64,000 nt of DNA from Elgaria multicarinata webbii (Eukaryota; Chordata; Lepidosauria; Squamata; Anguidae): the NCBI RefSeq assembly GCF_023053635.1, contig NC_086172.1, positions 125,339,681 to 125,403,680 of the forward strand, written 5' to 3'. The notes beneath the pieces were generated by a model. That model did no database searches. It saw only the letters and a list, made by a program, of their open reading frames with translations, and was not told the origin of the DNA. The translations under genes were made by a program, and so were the position numbers. This document shows, in pieces, positions 32,800 through 45,120 of this stretch; the first letter of the stretch is position 1, and every line of letters begins with the position of its first letter.

Positions 32800-33540
32800 A
32801 TTCCCTTCTCCAAACATTCATCCCTACCACGGCCAGTGTCAAGGGTAGGGATGGTTGGGCACCTGACAAGGACCCACATCTCAGCAGGGGCTCATTTACA
32901 AGAGCTCCCAGGAGTTGCTCCTTCTCCTTCCATTGCAGAATGCTTGTTCACCTGCCTCTCACTCTCACCCAGACAACAGTGGTAGTGTGCAGTGTTAGAG
33001 TTATGTTTTGTTTGGTAAAGTTCGGCTGCGTAACTTCAGCATGTAATTGGTGTAAGGCAAGGCTATAGAAAGAAACACACACACACTGCCATTAAATATA
33101 GCATTGTTAAGAGCTTATAGCTCCTGGAAAAACAAAAGTGGTTTCAGAGAGAGTTGCGAGCAGCCATGGTTGCATGCTTCAGACAAAGAAAGAAGTTAAC
33201 TAACTGAGAAGGAGGAGGAAGAAAGTGAAGCCTAAGAATTGCAATCTACATCAACAAGTACTTACATGAAGAAACTGGTGGAGGAAGAAACAGGTTCCCT
33301 GTCTGTCTATCGCCCCCACCCCCAGCCCCACTGGTTCAAATGACTTATCACAAGCGTTGTTGCTCAACTCCAACATGGAGGAGGAGGAAGAGGAGGAGCA
33401 GCAGCAGCAGTAGATGCCACTGCTGACTTGCTCACTGACTCTCTACCTGTCAAGTGAGGAAGAGGAGCAACAGCAGCTGATGACCATAGTGATGAGAAGA
33501 TAGATTCACTGAGGGTGTCTTGCCAAAGGGCTCTCAAAAA
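32800..33540 (+). repeat. Unnamed dispersed repeat, copy A
   Basis: Landmarks are agggtagggatggttgggca, cccacatctcagcaggggct, gcttgttcacctgcctctca, gacttgctcactgactctct and gagggtgtcttgccaaaggg. They recur in the same order at 34730-35800. A (GAG/CAG)n stretch lies at 33375-33412. No coding signature is recognised. Confidence 0.55.
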
Positions 33541-34104
33541 GTCACAGCCAGCACTGTTCCCTACCCAACATTAAACCTAAACAGGCCTCATGTCAATCAT
33601 TAAGCTCGCAATACCTTTTCCTCTTTCCTTTCTATGCACTCAGTAACGAAACCTACTATCTGCTTTTATTGGTCAACTAAAGCCACTCTCGGTGTTAAAG
33701 GCCATACAGTAGCAACTCTTTGAGCTTCTTATCTCAATACTATCTGCTCTCAACTGCTACAGGCCTTACTTAGGCAGAGTTCTTCTGGACTGCTCTGGGC
33801 CTAGGAACAAGTCCTTACTGGGAAGAGTGATGCTCCTGATCAAAACTATTTTTTAAGAGGGTTTTCAACCTGTAGGACTCCTAAATGAGGAACACGCTAC
33901 GAGATCTTAAGAAAATTATGTAAAACGTGTGTCAGAACTTTAATAAAACTTTGTTAGAATACACCATCATTGTAATGTATCTAGTTTAAGTGGCTTTATG
34001 GAACTGCAAAATTTGAAAAAGAACACTACATTTTAATATGAAAAAAGAAGCAGTTGTTTGAAACAGAGGTCAGTTGGTCCATTGTTTTTATGCTCTTCAT
34101 GGTT
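33541..34104. other. No recognisable feature
   Basis: Unassigned intergenic sequence, AT-rich towards its right end. Confidence 0.3.
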
Positions 34105-34185
34105 TTAATTTTTGTGAACCGCCCAGAGAGCTTCAGCTATTGGGCAGTATAAAAATGAAATGAAATGAAATGAAATGAAATGAAA

Positions 34186-34224
<39 letters not shown>

Positions 34225-34225
34225 A
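34105..34225 (+). mobile_element. L2 LINE 3' tail with long simple-repeat extension
   Basis: gtgaaccgcccagagagctt, cagctattgggcagtataaa, then (GAAAT)n and (AAAT)n to about 34224. The tail is unusually long. Confidence 0.8.
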
Positions 34226-34398
34226 ATAATGTTGTCTTCACCCACTGATCCTCTCCCACCTGACACAGGGTGGCTATGAGTCCTACCTTTCAGAGGACAA
34301 TCCTCTATTTAAAGGTGGACTCTCACTTGAAGGGCTGTCCAGTCCAAGACCAGGTTAAAAACAAATAATCGTAAGAAGGAAAAGCTGGGCCTTGAAGT

Positions 34399-34588
34399 TC
34401 ATAGAATCATAGAATAGCAGAGTTGGAAGGGACCTACAAGGCCATCGAGTCCAACCCCCTGCTCAATGCAGGAATCCACCCTAAAGCATCCCCGACAGAT
34501 GCTTGTCCAGCTGCCTCTTGAAGGCCTCTAGTGTGGGAGAGCCCACAACCTCCCTAGGTAACTGATTGTCCATCAACTGGCTGAGGAA
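34399..34588 (-). mobile_element. CR1 LINE 3' end, reverse, young subfamily
   Basis: tcatagaatcatagaatagc, agagttggaagggacctaca, ctcaatgcaggaatccaccc, gctgcctcttgaaggcctct. This is the reverse complement of the 3' end of the CR1 copies at 39404-40000 and 54331-55318. A C-run (about 34590-34602) follows. Confidence 0.85.
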
Positions 34589-35049
34589 GCACCCCCCCCC
34601 CCACTATCGTGGGATGTATTGCATTTCTCTTTAAATTATAGTAATTATTTCTAAATTGGCATCTCTACCTATAAATGAGCATATGCAGATTTTATACAAA
34701 CCCGTTTTGGGGTGATGTGTAAGTGGCTACCCTACGCAGGCCTGACATCAAGGGCAGGTATGGTTGGACACCTGTAGAAAGCCCACATCCCAGCTGGGGC
34801 CTACTGACAGGAGCTCCCTGGACGCTCTTCATCATTGAAACCTGCTTGTTCGCCTGCCTCTCTCTGTGGTGGTGGTGGTGGTGGTGGTGAGAAGGAGCAA
34901 TAACACATGCCACTGCCTACTTGCTCACTGGCTCTCTGCCTGTCAAACAAGCAAACAGTAGGGATTATGAGAAAAAAGATGAGGAGCACTGGCAACTGGT
35001 GACAATGGCAATGAGAAAGCAGACTCACTGTGGGAGGGAGCTGATTGAG

Positions 35050-35757
35050 GGTCAGTGGAGGACAGCAGTTCTGATGTCAGTGAAGTAGTGAATCCACTCT
35101 GGGTTTCAGTCTGACCTCTAAAGGAGCTATCCAAGGCCCTTTCTACACCTCCTGGCCTTCTGGGAGGGAGGGGGGAGGATCTCATGATATTCTGCTCGTG
35201 AGATCCTCCCCATGGATCCATACACATGCACGGCATCCCGGGAGGAAGGAGGGATGCTGTGCCCGCTGTTTTAAAAAATAAAATAAAATGGGGAGATGAG
35301 CGCAATTGTGCTCCAAACAAAAATGTAAGTTTTTAAAAATAAAAAACAAACCAACCCTGCTCCCGCCCCCCCTGATGGGCATAGAGCGTCCAAAGAGCTC
35401 GGTGCCCTGTGCCTGTTTCCTGCCTCCTCATGTTTATTCGTGAGGAGGCAGGACAAAGCAGGGGCAGGTACCCACACACCTCCCAAAGTCCCAGGGTGGT
35501 CCTGGGACCACAGAAAAACTGGGAAATTCCCAGTTTCCGTTTCCCCAGGGTTATCCCCGATTGACCCTGGGATCCCCTGTTCATCATTTGGATGCACAGG
35601 GACGGCTCCGGTGTGACCCCAGGCAAAACACTGGTGTAGAAAGGGCCCAAGTTGCTCCATACCTTGGATAACTCCTTTAGAGTTTTGATTGGTTTTGACT
35701 GAAACCTGAAGCGGATTCAACACCCCACTGACCTTCGGAGCCAGCAGCCTCCATTGT
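35050..35757. mobile_element. Foldback element, itself interrupted
   Basis: The left end (gtcagtggaggacagcag, near 35052) and right end (gagccagcagcctccattg, near 35740) are inverted repeats. Inner arms ctgggtttcagtctgacctc and gaccaaaaccaatcaaaact-type sequence also pair. The same arms occur at 23213-23478. A MITE at about 35146-35655 splits it. Confidence 0.55.
35146..35655. mobile_element. Non-autonomous DNA transposon, 'ccctttctacac' ends
   Basis: Ends are gccctttctacacc and ggtgtagaaagggc, exact inverted repeats, with ccaag on both sides as a possible target duplication. The inner stem is ggaggatctcatgat against gagatcctccc. The interior is non-coding despite open frames of up to 190 codons. 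It is related by layout to the element at 42658-43785. Confidence 0.65.
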
Positions 35758-35800
35758 TGAGGGTGTCTAGCCCAAGAGTCAGTGCTGAAGTCAACACTGG

Positions 35801-36504
35801 CTCTATACAGTACCCAAGTCATAGGCAACAGGCTTTTTAACATGCTGTCCTTCTAGGCCTCTTGGTTATTCGCATTACCATTTCCCTGTGTTACTTACTC
35901 TCTTATAATGACAGTAAGCAGTGAAATACATAATAAACTAATACCTCTGTCAAAACCTCTCTCAGGCTGTTCATACTGCAAGCTGGGTGGAAGGCAGGCA
36001 GGAATCCAAAAAGAAAGGCTTTTCTTTTTTCTTATGCAATCATTCAATGCATGTGGGTTGGGGGAAGGTGGCAACCCTATTTCTCTAGCAAGGAAGCTCA
36101 AGAAAACTAAGCCAGCCTTCTCCAACCTGGGGGCTTTCTATACCTCTTCTAAGCCCCGTGGTGGCTGTAAATTGGTGCTGCGTCAATTATATGATGCAGC
36201 CACTGATTTGCAGCCACCACTGGGCTTTTCCATGAAGCTGTATGGTTAAAATGTTGGAGACTTACCCCAACTTTTTCATTGGGAGCGAGGTCACCTTGGC
36301 TTCTCCACTGTCTGACCTCACTTCGTGGTTGATCCAGGGAGGTGGTCTGGGTGGATAGTGACCAGCAATAGTGACCAGGAAGAGGGGGGGCAGCTCCAGT
36401 ACCTGAATGACCAGTAGAAACTCCATGCTTCCTCCTTGGCAGGGGGATTAACCAAGGCAACCCTGCAGGAGCGAAACTCCAGGGTTTAGGGAGAACGCAG
36501 CACG
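35801..36504. repeat. Intergenic with one palindromic scrap
   Basis: 36140-36250 contains gtggtggctgtaaattggtg pairing with gatttgcagccaccac, similar in layout to the right end of 25042-25614. Nothing else is recognised. Confidence 0.45.
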
Positions 36505-36620
36505 TAAAGGCAGCCCCCTGGTGTCCTCCAGTGATGTTGGACTACAACTCCCAGCATCCCCAGCCTGGGGATTGTAGTCCAACACCTCTGGATCGGGTTG
36601 GGGAAGGTTGAACTACGTCT
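36505..36620. mobile_element. Foldback MITE, 'ggactacaactcccagcatc' family
   Basis: tgttggactacaactcccag pairs with gggattgtagtccaacacct, with the outer parts gtgtcctcc and gatcgggttggggaagg. Confidence 0.7.
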
Positions 36621-38967
36621 TCACAGGCCAATCACACCAATTGCTCCCAAGGCACTTGGGATGTTCAACAAACTCTGCTTAAAGAAGTCGTTCTTCCACA
36701 TGGAGATTTAAATAGTTGTTCCTAACTGCTGTATAGGATTGCTTTGGGAATGTTTATATGAGTCTCTATCTGCCCAAATAAAAATAGATGGCCCATTGTG
36801 AAAGTGGGAGTGCCGCAGTTTACTAGCAATGTTGCACCGCTGACGCCCACAAAGATTGCTTCCTGGATCAGGGTCAGCAGTTCATAAAGAAGATGCCTCA
36901 AATATTAATTTGCTTTTAATATGAAACATTGAGTCCAATTGATTCAAATTATAACATGTATCCACCTTTTTACTGGATTTATCATGCCCGTGCTTTCTTG
37001 TGTGTGTTTGTGTGTGTGAGTTGCACTTATTCAAGATAAAAGCAAAGGCTCAGAACCACTCAGTCAATGACTGTTTTTTTTGCCTCAGGAATAGGCCCTG
37101 GTTTTATTATGATGGCTTCTTTGAACTGACCAAACTGTCAGGCTGACCAAACTGTTCAAATTCCACTGTGCACCTTCATTTGGTTGATGCTCTTTAGGGA
37201 ACACAGGAAGCGGCCTTCTACTAGGCCAGATTTGTCTACTCAGAGGTGCAGAACCTCAGGCTCATTTGGGGCCAAATAATCCATCCTTCCTGGGATCCCG
37301 AGTCAGCTCTGTGGGATTCCTGAGATGGCCGTGCCCTCCCCCTGGCCCCACGCCTTTCCCCCACCCCAATTCATTTTTGGTTTACCAACTTTTATGCAGT
37401 CCGACCCTGACCCCCCACCCCGCTCTTCTAAAAGGTTGAAATGCCCCTCCTAAGATTTAGTTCCTGGCAATAAGAACTTTCATCTAAAACATGCTAGTAT
37501 TTTTGGTCTCATCTCTTCTGCCTCTGGCTTCACTCTTTTTTGCCTTTAGCCCACTGGAATGCAGTCCCCAAGAGCTGAAGGGATTGGGCCCTTGGGCTCA
37601 AAGAGGTTCAACAGTCCCGGTCTATCTAGTCCTATCTAGTCTCTGGAACAGATTGGGGATGGGGGCACAGGGGCAATGTTGTCTTACACCCTTCAGATCC
37701 TCAAGGCCAGTTTCCCTACTCTCTTCCTATGGCCCATGAAACTGGAAAACGGCAGCCCCCCTCCCCTCACAATTTAAGCAATAAAGTCTCCTTTGGCCTG
37801 GGAATTCAGGCTTTGAGAAGAGGTGCTCTGAGGGCAGTTCCTTTCTTCCCCTTTAGGCCACCAGCTGAAGGAAGGCAAGTGGCCATAGGTCTGCTGCACA
37901 ACTCCCAGGACCAGCTGGCTGAGGGCTTTTGCCTGTCCCCATCTCTCTGCTGCCAACGCCACGGTTCCCTGACGGCTGGAGGCCAGCATACATGACTCTG
38001 CTGATTTCGGAGGTGAGGCAGGAGGTAGTTTTTGATACCCCAAAATGTGCCTAGAAAGTTCCTACCGCCTGCCCTGCCTTGCCCATGTTTTGCTCCCCAC
38101 CACATTCTCATGCTAGCTACACACTCTACTAAAATAGGGAAGGATCCTCACTGCAAAAAAAAGATTAAAAAACAAACAGACAGACAGACAATATCATATG
38201 CTGCCAGCAGGGGAAATCTTGTGGGACTTTTTCACTGTATCGAGGTCCTCCTTTTATCTTTCTGTCCTGGTGCATATTGTCTAGCTGATAATACAGCTGT
38301 TTCCTGCCTCTGTATAGACACTGTTTATACAGGGAGTGTTTTGAAAAGGTAGTATTTTGTTCATAGCTTAGAGTGATGTCATGCCTTCGGATCAAATACA
38401 GGCATCTGTGCATTCCATTCATCTGGCTTACCTTGTCAGCACTATTTATCCTTTGGATGTACAGAGGTACAAGCAAAAACTGTTGTGCAGTTTGGTCCAC
38501 AGTTTATATGCAGGGTGCCTTCCACAAAGAATAGTCATTTTTATTTTAGATGTGTAACAGGCTGAAATTCAACACCATTCCGCATGATTACAGCTCCATG
38601 CTAGAAGTTACACCTGTTGAACTTCTGTCTGTCATCTTGCTGTGAAAGGCACATAATCCCTGCTAGGAAGAAGGTAGCAATTCTATGCCTTCTGTCCCTC
38701 AACCACCCCACAGCGGGCAATTTAACTATATTTTTATGTTTGCAGTTCCCACTTCTAAACTGCAGGGAACTGCTGCTTTATAAAGGACTCCTGAAGTACA
38801 TACAAAGTGTGAATTATTATAATCAAGGGAGTAGCATATACCTGTCAGGATGACAAGCAAGAGGAGTTCTCTTGTCTTTTACTGAACAACATGAACCAGA
38901 CTTGAACTTTGTGGGTGCTTTCAGATGGAGGTCTCCTAACACTACTAATTAGAAGGTACTATGCAGC
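36621..38967. other. No recognisable feature
   Basis: This is 2.3 kb of intergenic sequence. Short frames (60-111 codons) on both strands lack any family signature. No repeat ends are clear apart from a short (GACA)n near 38175-38190. Confidence 0.35.
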
Positions 38968-39125
38968 TATTCTGTCTTAAGAACATAAGAATATAAGATC
39001 CATGCTGGATCAGACCAAAGGCCCATCTAGTACAGCACTCTGTTCACACAGTGGCCAACCAGCTGTCAACCAGGGACCCACAAGCATGACATGGTGCAAC
39101 AGCACCTCCCCACCCATGTTCCCCA
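38968..39125 (-). mobile_element. CR1 LINE 3' UTR, reverse, older subfamily
   Basis: taagaacataagaatataag, catgctggatcagaccaaag and cagtggccaaccagctgtca match the reverse of 3196-3420. Confidence 0.8.
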
Positions 39126-39403
39126 GTCTTCTTCTCCTTAATGGATTTTCTGTGTAAGAGGAAAAAAGGAAGTGATGGGAAAACTTGGGAGGGTTACAGG
39201 TGGAAGAATATGTCTAGATCACCCACCCACATCCCCAGTAAAATTATGGGAATGAGGCAGGGTGATAGTGCCATAAGAACCTTGTCTGAAAGTACCCTGT
39301 GTGTACCTGCTGTTCTTAAAACTTCATGCACTCCAGTTCTGGTTAGGACACGAGATCCTTCTAACCAAAACTGGTCTGCTAGCAGGGCCAGCCCTGATAT
39401 TTT

Positions 39404-40000
39404 GGGCTGCATTAATAGAAGTATAGCTTCCAAATCACGTGAGGTACTGGTTTCTCTCTATTCGGCCCTGGTTAGGCCTCATCTAGAGTATTGCGTCCAG
39501 TTCTGGGCTCCACAATTCAAGAAGGATGCAGACAAGCTGGAGCGTGTTCAGAGGAGGGCAACCAGGATGATCAGGGGTCTGGAAACAAAGCCCTATGAAG
39601 AGAGTCTGAAAGAACTGGGCATGTTTAGCCTGGAGAAGAGAAGATTGAGGGGAGACATGATAGCACTCTTCAAATACTTAAAAGGTTGTCACACAGAGGA
39701 GGGCCAGGATCTCTTCTCGATCCTCCCAGAGTGCAGGACATAACGGGCTCAAGTTAAAGGAAGCCAGATTCCAGCTGGACATCAGGAAAAACTTCCTGAC
39801 TGTTAGAGCAGTACGACAATGGAATCAGTTACCTAGGGAGGTTGTGGCATCTCCCACACTAGAGGCATTCAAGAGGCAGCTGGACAACCATCTGTCAGGG
39901 ATGCTTTAGGGTGGATTCCTGCATTGAGCAGGGGGTTGGACTAGATGGCCTTGTAGGCCCCTTCCAACTCTGCTATTCTATGATTCTATGATTCTATGAG
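39404..40000 (+). mobile_element. CR1 LINE 3' part, young copy
   Basis: Codes in frame for the C-terminus of CR1 ORF2 ([20 protein letters not shown], then [20 protein letters not shown], ending near 39743 after a short deletion). The 3' UTR and (ATTCTATG)n end follow. It is nearly identical to 54722-55318, with about a dozen differences and one small gap by eye, so both are recent. The copy is 5'-truncated. Confidence 0.9.
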
Positions 40001-40939
40001 GCAGAGTGAGGCAGTGATCTCAGGCAGCAGATTTGGGATGTGATAAAGACAGCAAATTGTTAATTATTTACTTTGTTGTTGTTCCATTTCTACTGCCAGG
40101 GATGGAGAGAGGGAGATTTTCTGCCTCATGTACCAAAATAACTTGGCTCGCTTTAGATACTATGCTGCTTGATTTGGGGGTGGGGGGCACCATTTACTGC
40201 TCTGCTTCAAAAGAAAAAAATGTTTTTGGTCAGGACTCAGGAAAATGGAATCCATGCTGTTGGAGAAAAGAGAGGGCTGAGCTTCACACAACAGAAGGCA
40301 TCTATGGTGGCTGCCTTAGCTGAGATATAACTAGGGTTGTTGACCTTAGATTCAGGGACGCTCTAACTTTCTTCCTGTGTGTGGGAAAGCTGGTGGAGAT
40401 TTTGACTGGAGGAAAGGCTCAAGGGGAAAGGACTGCTAAGCATAATTGCCCCAGCACTATGCTGATCAGATTTACCACTTCTCTCTCCCCACAGATGTTC
40501 TTCAGTAATGGAAAATGCTCTTGGGAAACTGTTTATCTTCTGGCATCTTGTCTAGTTTAGCTCTTATACCAAGTCAGACTGGTGCTCCATTTAGCCCAGA
40601 ACTTTTGTACGGCGGTTCTCCTGGGACCCAGACAGAGGTCTTGACGGGTATGTGGTTTACTTTAGCATATTTATTTAATGATATTTATGAATCTTTTACA
40701 TTAAAGGAATTTCCAAATGATGTACAAAGGAGCTTCCTGGGAACGCCAGCTGGAAAAGGTGTTTTAGTAGGCACTGAAAAACCCAAGATCATTGTGAATT
40801 CAATACCTCGTAAGATCTTGCTTCTTTTTTTTCTTTTTTTGAAAAAAGTAAAATGAAAAGGAGAACTGGAGAATTTATTGTTTTCTCACTTTCAGATTGT
40901 GATATGAATAGATTCATTTCAAACGTGCATCCTGTATGA
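40001..40939. other. No recognisable feature
   Basis: Unassigned intergenic sequence. The frames of 96 and 113 codons have no recognisable product. Confidence 0.3.
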
Positions 40940-41163
40940 GATCAGATATGGTCGTATTGGGGAGAACTGTAAGCTCAGCTGTGGAACACATGCTTCGCAC
41001 GCAAAAGGTCCCAGACTTAATTCCCAGCATCTTTAAAAAGGGCTGGAAATGATCCCATTTGAAAGCTTGAAGACCTGCTTTCAGTCAGTGTGCTATACAA
41101 ATACTGAGTAAGGCAGAGATGATGGACCAATACTCTGATGCAGTACAAGGCCATTTCCTATGT
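40940..41163 (+). repeat. tRNA-derived SINE, forward
   Basis: taagctcagctgtggaacac (A box), aaggtcccagacttaattcc (B box), gacctgctttcagtcagtgt, gatggaccaatactctgatg and ccatttcctatgttcc. It is the forward counterpart of 31775-31970 and moderately diverged. Confidence 0.75.
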
Positions 41164-42199
41164 TCCCGACATTGTACAGCGTACCAGAAATTAAGAGACT
41201 ATAATGCAATAGGAATTGAAACCTCCATGGCTTTTTAGGCTATTTTTGGCACGTGATGTCATATGTCTCCTTTGTACTGACTAGGATTTGTTTTCCTTAC
41301 TATAATTTTCCATTTCTTCAGAACCGTTTTAGTGCTTTTCTTTTCTTTTCTTTTTTTTTGGCTCATGAAAACTATGTTTGAGGGGAGAGAGAGAGGGAGA
41401 GAGAAACCAAGTTCTCACTATTTTCACTAAAAAGGATATAGAAAAGGAGAACTTAACTTAGGCCAAGTTGCCATCTGATGTGGCTTTCCTAAGGAATAAA
41501 CCTTAGGGGGCGGGGAACTCTTGGTGGGACTTGCCCATTTACTAAATGGCATTCAAGTGATACAGATATATTATCATAAGCCAGCCTATGATAGGATATA
41601 CTCATGTGTTGTTGGTGTTCGATGATTAAACTGTTAAAAATAGACTTGTTTGGTTGTTGTGGTTGGAGAAAGATGCTGATTATTGGTTGACTGATTATAA
41701 CTTTCATGTAGACAGTTCTTTGCTGGATGTATTAACCAATGAGAACTTTATTATAAGGAATACATAAATGTCATAGTTAGCCTCTCTTTTGGTGGTGGTT
41801 AGTTTTCAACATTGTTTTTTTTTACAAGGGGACTACAAAAAGACATATATTTGCTTGGCTCATCATTTCAAAATCACCACACTCTTGACAAGTATGCCCA
41901 TCTGTTTTTTGTTTGTTTTAAATAAGAGACGTAGAGTGGAATACTATATTCAAGTTCTACCAGCTATGGGGCTTTAGGAAGTGGCGGACGCCCTCCTACA
42001 CTAGTGGAAACACACCACGGACATGATAGATGCACTGGAGAAAATCCCAAAAGGCCAGGGAAACACTCCACAAACAGAGCAAGCAAAAATGGGGTGGAAT
42101 TTTGGTCAAGGTGTGAGTGGCACAGGGCAGGAGCACATTTAACACTGCACCTTCAATACATGGCCACAGCCCTGTTGATGGTGCAACTTTACACCGGAC
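41164..42199. other. No recognisable feature
   Basis: AT-rich intergenic sequence with a short T/C-rich run (41330-41360) and a GA-rich run (41385-41403). Confidence 0.3.
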
Positions 42200-42244
42200 C
42201 TTGCAAAAGAAATGTCTTCAATGGGAGAGAAACTGATTTTATCC

Positions 42245-42430
42245 AATGATGGCTGTCCAACAGTGCAACAGAAGATGCTGGTGGAACCAATTTCCCCTCC
42301 CCTTTGCAGCCCCATCCCAAAGTCCAAATCTGCTCCAGAGTGTTGGGAGAACAATTTGGGGAGGATGTGCAGGGGCTACAGCGGAGAGAGAAGAGCAACG
42401 GGAAGTCCTGTTGTGCGAGCAGAAGTCCAC
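42245..42430. repeat. Unnamed dispersed repeat, partner of 17285-17500
   Basis: gatgctggtggaaccaattt, cccctcccctttgcagccc, gtgcaggggctacagcggag and gagcagaagtccac align in order with 17285-17500. Confidence 0.45.
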
Positions 42431-42657
42431 CCATGTGATGTTGGATTTAACCTAACTTTCTTAAAAGGCCACCTCCACATGAATGACCACTCTGCCCATG
42501 TCGTCATGACAGAGGGTAGGATATTGTGTTACTCATCATCCAACTATAGCACACCACTTCCCATATAGAAACTCACCACATGGAGAGCAAAACCCAGACG
42601 GCTGTGTGTACAGGATGGGCCAATTTCTCTCTGGCCTTATGTCATCCACACTTTGGG

Positions 42658-43785
42658 CATGTCTACACCTAGGGAGGGGGGAGGATCTTGTGATGTGCTG
42701 ATCGCGATATCCTCCCCCTGGATTCACATGCAGCGCACAACATCCACGGAGGAAGCAGGACATCGCGGCCACCATTTTTGTTTTTTGGAAGCAGCGGGGC
42801 CGGTTGCGCAAGAGCGAGGCCCCACTCCAATGAGAAGTAAGAGGGGGTCTACACTAGTATATGAAATGTTGTTTTTACAGTCATTGAACGTTTTGTTTTT
42901 GAACGATTTAAAACATAGCAGTTTTAAAAACATTTACTTACTTTTCTCTTTCCGTGGGAATGCATTCCTTTTGGCCACACTAAGAAAAGAAATCCGTTTG
43001 TTCTTTTTCCCCACCTGCCAGTTTCCCCTCCCACTTCCTCTTCTTTCCAAGAATCCTCCACTTACAAACGATCCAGCATGCAGCCTCCCAAAAGTGAAAC
43101 TAAAAGTGTCTGCAAAAAAGAGGCTTGAAAGGGGGGGGGGGGGGAAATGGCTCCAACTTTGGGCGCGGAAATTACATAAACATGCCCCCCAGGAATGTGA
43201 TTGGCTAATTAAGAACTACAGGAAACCCATTTAATACGATGAAATTGGCCACATCATGCCAAATAGAACGACTTATCTCAGAGAAGTTCAAAATAAAAAC
43301 CGGAGAACAGACAACAATAAAACGTCACAAACTGAACGTCCTGTGGCAAAATACTAGTAAACGCACACTTAAAAATGGTAAGACATGTTCTAACTTGACT
43401 AGTGTAGATCCCCTCTAAGAGGAAAAAGCTTTCCCCCAGAAAGTGGCCCCCAAACCGCCTCCCCGCCATCCCAGGGATGGTGAAATTGCTGCCACCCCCT
43501 CCCCTGATGGGCACAGAGCTGCACCACATGGCTCTCTGCCCATTTCTGGTGCCGCACTTACCTGTGAGTAAGTGGGCACCAGGTGGGATGGGCACCCACA
43601 CCTCCCGCGGTCTCAGGACAGTCCCAGGACCGTGGGAAAAATGGGATAACTGGGGAACCAGTTATCCTGGGGAAATTTAGGGGTTGTCCCTGGTTGCCCC
43701 CAGGATCCTCTGTGTGTCATATGGACGCACAAGGATGATCCAGGGACTACCCTGGGATATAGGGCTGGTGTAGACATGAACTTTT
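42658..43785. mobile_element. Non-autonomous DNA transposon, outer layer of a nest
   Basis: gcatgtctacacc and ggtgtagacatg form inverted ends. Next to the left end the inner stem ggggaggatcttgtgatgtg pairs with gatcgcgatatcctccccc, as in 35146-35655. The right part (gcaccacatggctctctgcc to ggactaccctgggatatag) also parallels that element's right part. It is interrupted by the element at 42850-43418. Confidence 0.6.
42850..43418. mobile_element. Inner DNA transposon of the nest
   Basis: gggtctacactagt (left) and actagtgtagatccc (right) are inverted ends. The interior is AT-rich with paired tttaaaacatagc-type arms and a G-run near 43131-43143. No transposase is recognised. Confidence 0.6.
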
Positions 43786-44039
43786 ATATAACAAGGGGAA
43801 AGGGCACTTTGCACACAAAGGGAGCATACTGAACAAAACTGGTGTACCTCAGAACACAGATAGGAATCGGAGGACATCACTACAATGTCTCTGCTTGGAA
43901 CCCTGACAAGTACCTTACCTCAAGATTCTAGACACAAACACCCTACACTAAATTTCACTCCAACAACTGGGGGTCCCCAAGATAGAGCACCTGATAAGCG
44001 AGGGAAGGGGGAAACTGGCTGGAAAGGTTAACTACTGTG

Positions 44040-44175
44040 ACAGTGGCAGGATCTACGCTACTGCTTTAAAATGGTTTATAACAGTAGTGGCAACTGTTGG
44101 GGCCCAGGACACACTCTACATACAGTTTTCAACCCGTTTTCAAAGTGTCATATCCTGCTTGGTGTAGATCTGGCC
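44040..44175. mobile_element. Palindromic MITE, 'agatctacac' family, copy 4, reversed
   Basis: ggatctacgctactgcttta, gcaactgttggggcccagga, cctgcttggtgtagatctgg. This is the inverse orientation of copies 1 and 3. Confidence 0.7.
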
Positions 44176-45120
44176 TGTCTCTCCCCTTGCCCTTTGCCTC
44201 AAACATGTGAATATTCTTTCTTGGATGAATATTTCTCTAATAATCCCCACCCACACAACAGGGGGAAAGCAGTATCTCCCGCATCCAGGGGAGGCACTTG
44301 TCCTCACATGCAGATGAAGCTCTCTGTTGGCAAAAGCCGGGAACTCCACATGAGCAATTGTCACTGCTGGTCAAGCACCCATGAACGCTTCTGCCTTGCA
44401 GGATCACACTCTGGATACATGGTGCCAATGAAATAGTCACTGCACACACTGACACACAGGGTGCTTCCAGACGGAGGGGTCTTGGCTACCACTCAGAGGG
44501 CCCTGTGCAGCTGTTCTATCTTTTCTTCCTTAATGGATTTTCCATGGAAAGAAAAGAAGATGGAAGAAGTGTGGGAAGACACAGGGGGATTACAAGTGGC
44601 TGACAAATGACATCTGGACCTCCTTCAGATTTCGTGAATGAAGCAGGGCAATGATGCAGTAAAAGCCTTGCCTGGAAGCACCCAGAGTGTTTCACTGCAG
44701 CCTGTAAGGGGGATGTATGTTCACAGTCACTGCCGCCTCCCTCTCCTTTCCCTGGGGAGAGGATGAAGCAGGAGCACTGGCTGAGCACTCAGATGGCACC
44801 GCTCCTCTTGCTCTCTCACAAACACCTACCATGTACGCACGTTCAGGCACTTTGTGTTCCAGCTACTGACTCTGGCTTGTTACTCCCTCTCTATGTCTGC
44901 CCTTGCTTTCCATGGGCTTCCCTGCACTGGTACAGGATCCATCCCATACCCTGCTCTGTACAGGCCACTGCCAGGAGGGAGACCTGCCCTGTGACAAACA
45001 GCAGTGGCCAGGAGCTCCTGGATATTCCTTTGCGGGGTGTTGGCTCACTTACTCCAAGAAGGCCCGTTTCCTCAGATGCTCCATGGTAGTCACTTGCAGA
45101 CAGCTATGTAACAGGTGAAA
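44176..45120. other. No recognisable feature
   Basis: Unassigned intergenic sequence. The frames of 60-108 codons show no family signature. Confidence 0.3.

Larger units (their letters stand above)
34730..35800 (+). repeat. Unnamed dispersed repeat, copy B, interrupted
   Basis: gggcaggtatggttggacac, cccacatcccagctggggcc, gcttgttcgcctgcctctct and tacttgctcactggctctct match copy A. The repeat resumes as gagggtgtctagcccaagag after 35757. The interval 35050-35757 is an insertion. A (GGT)n run lies at 34867-34890. Confidence 0.55.

Noticed and set aside
35271-35843. 190-codon minus-strand frame
   Set aside because: It spans a non-autonomous DNA transposon and its flanks and has no recognisable domain.
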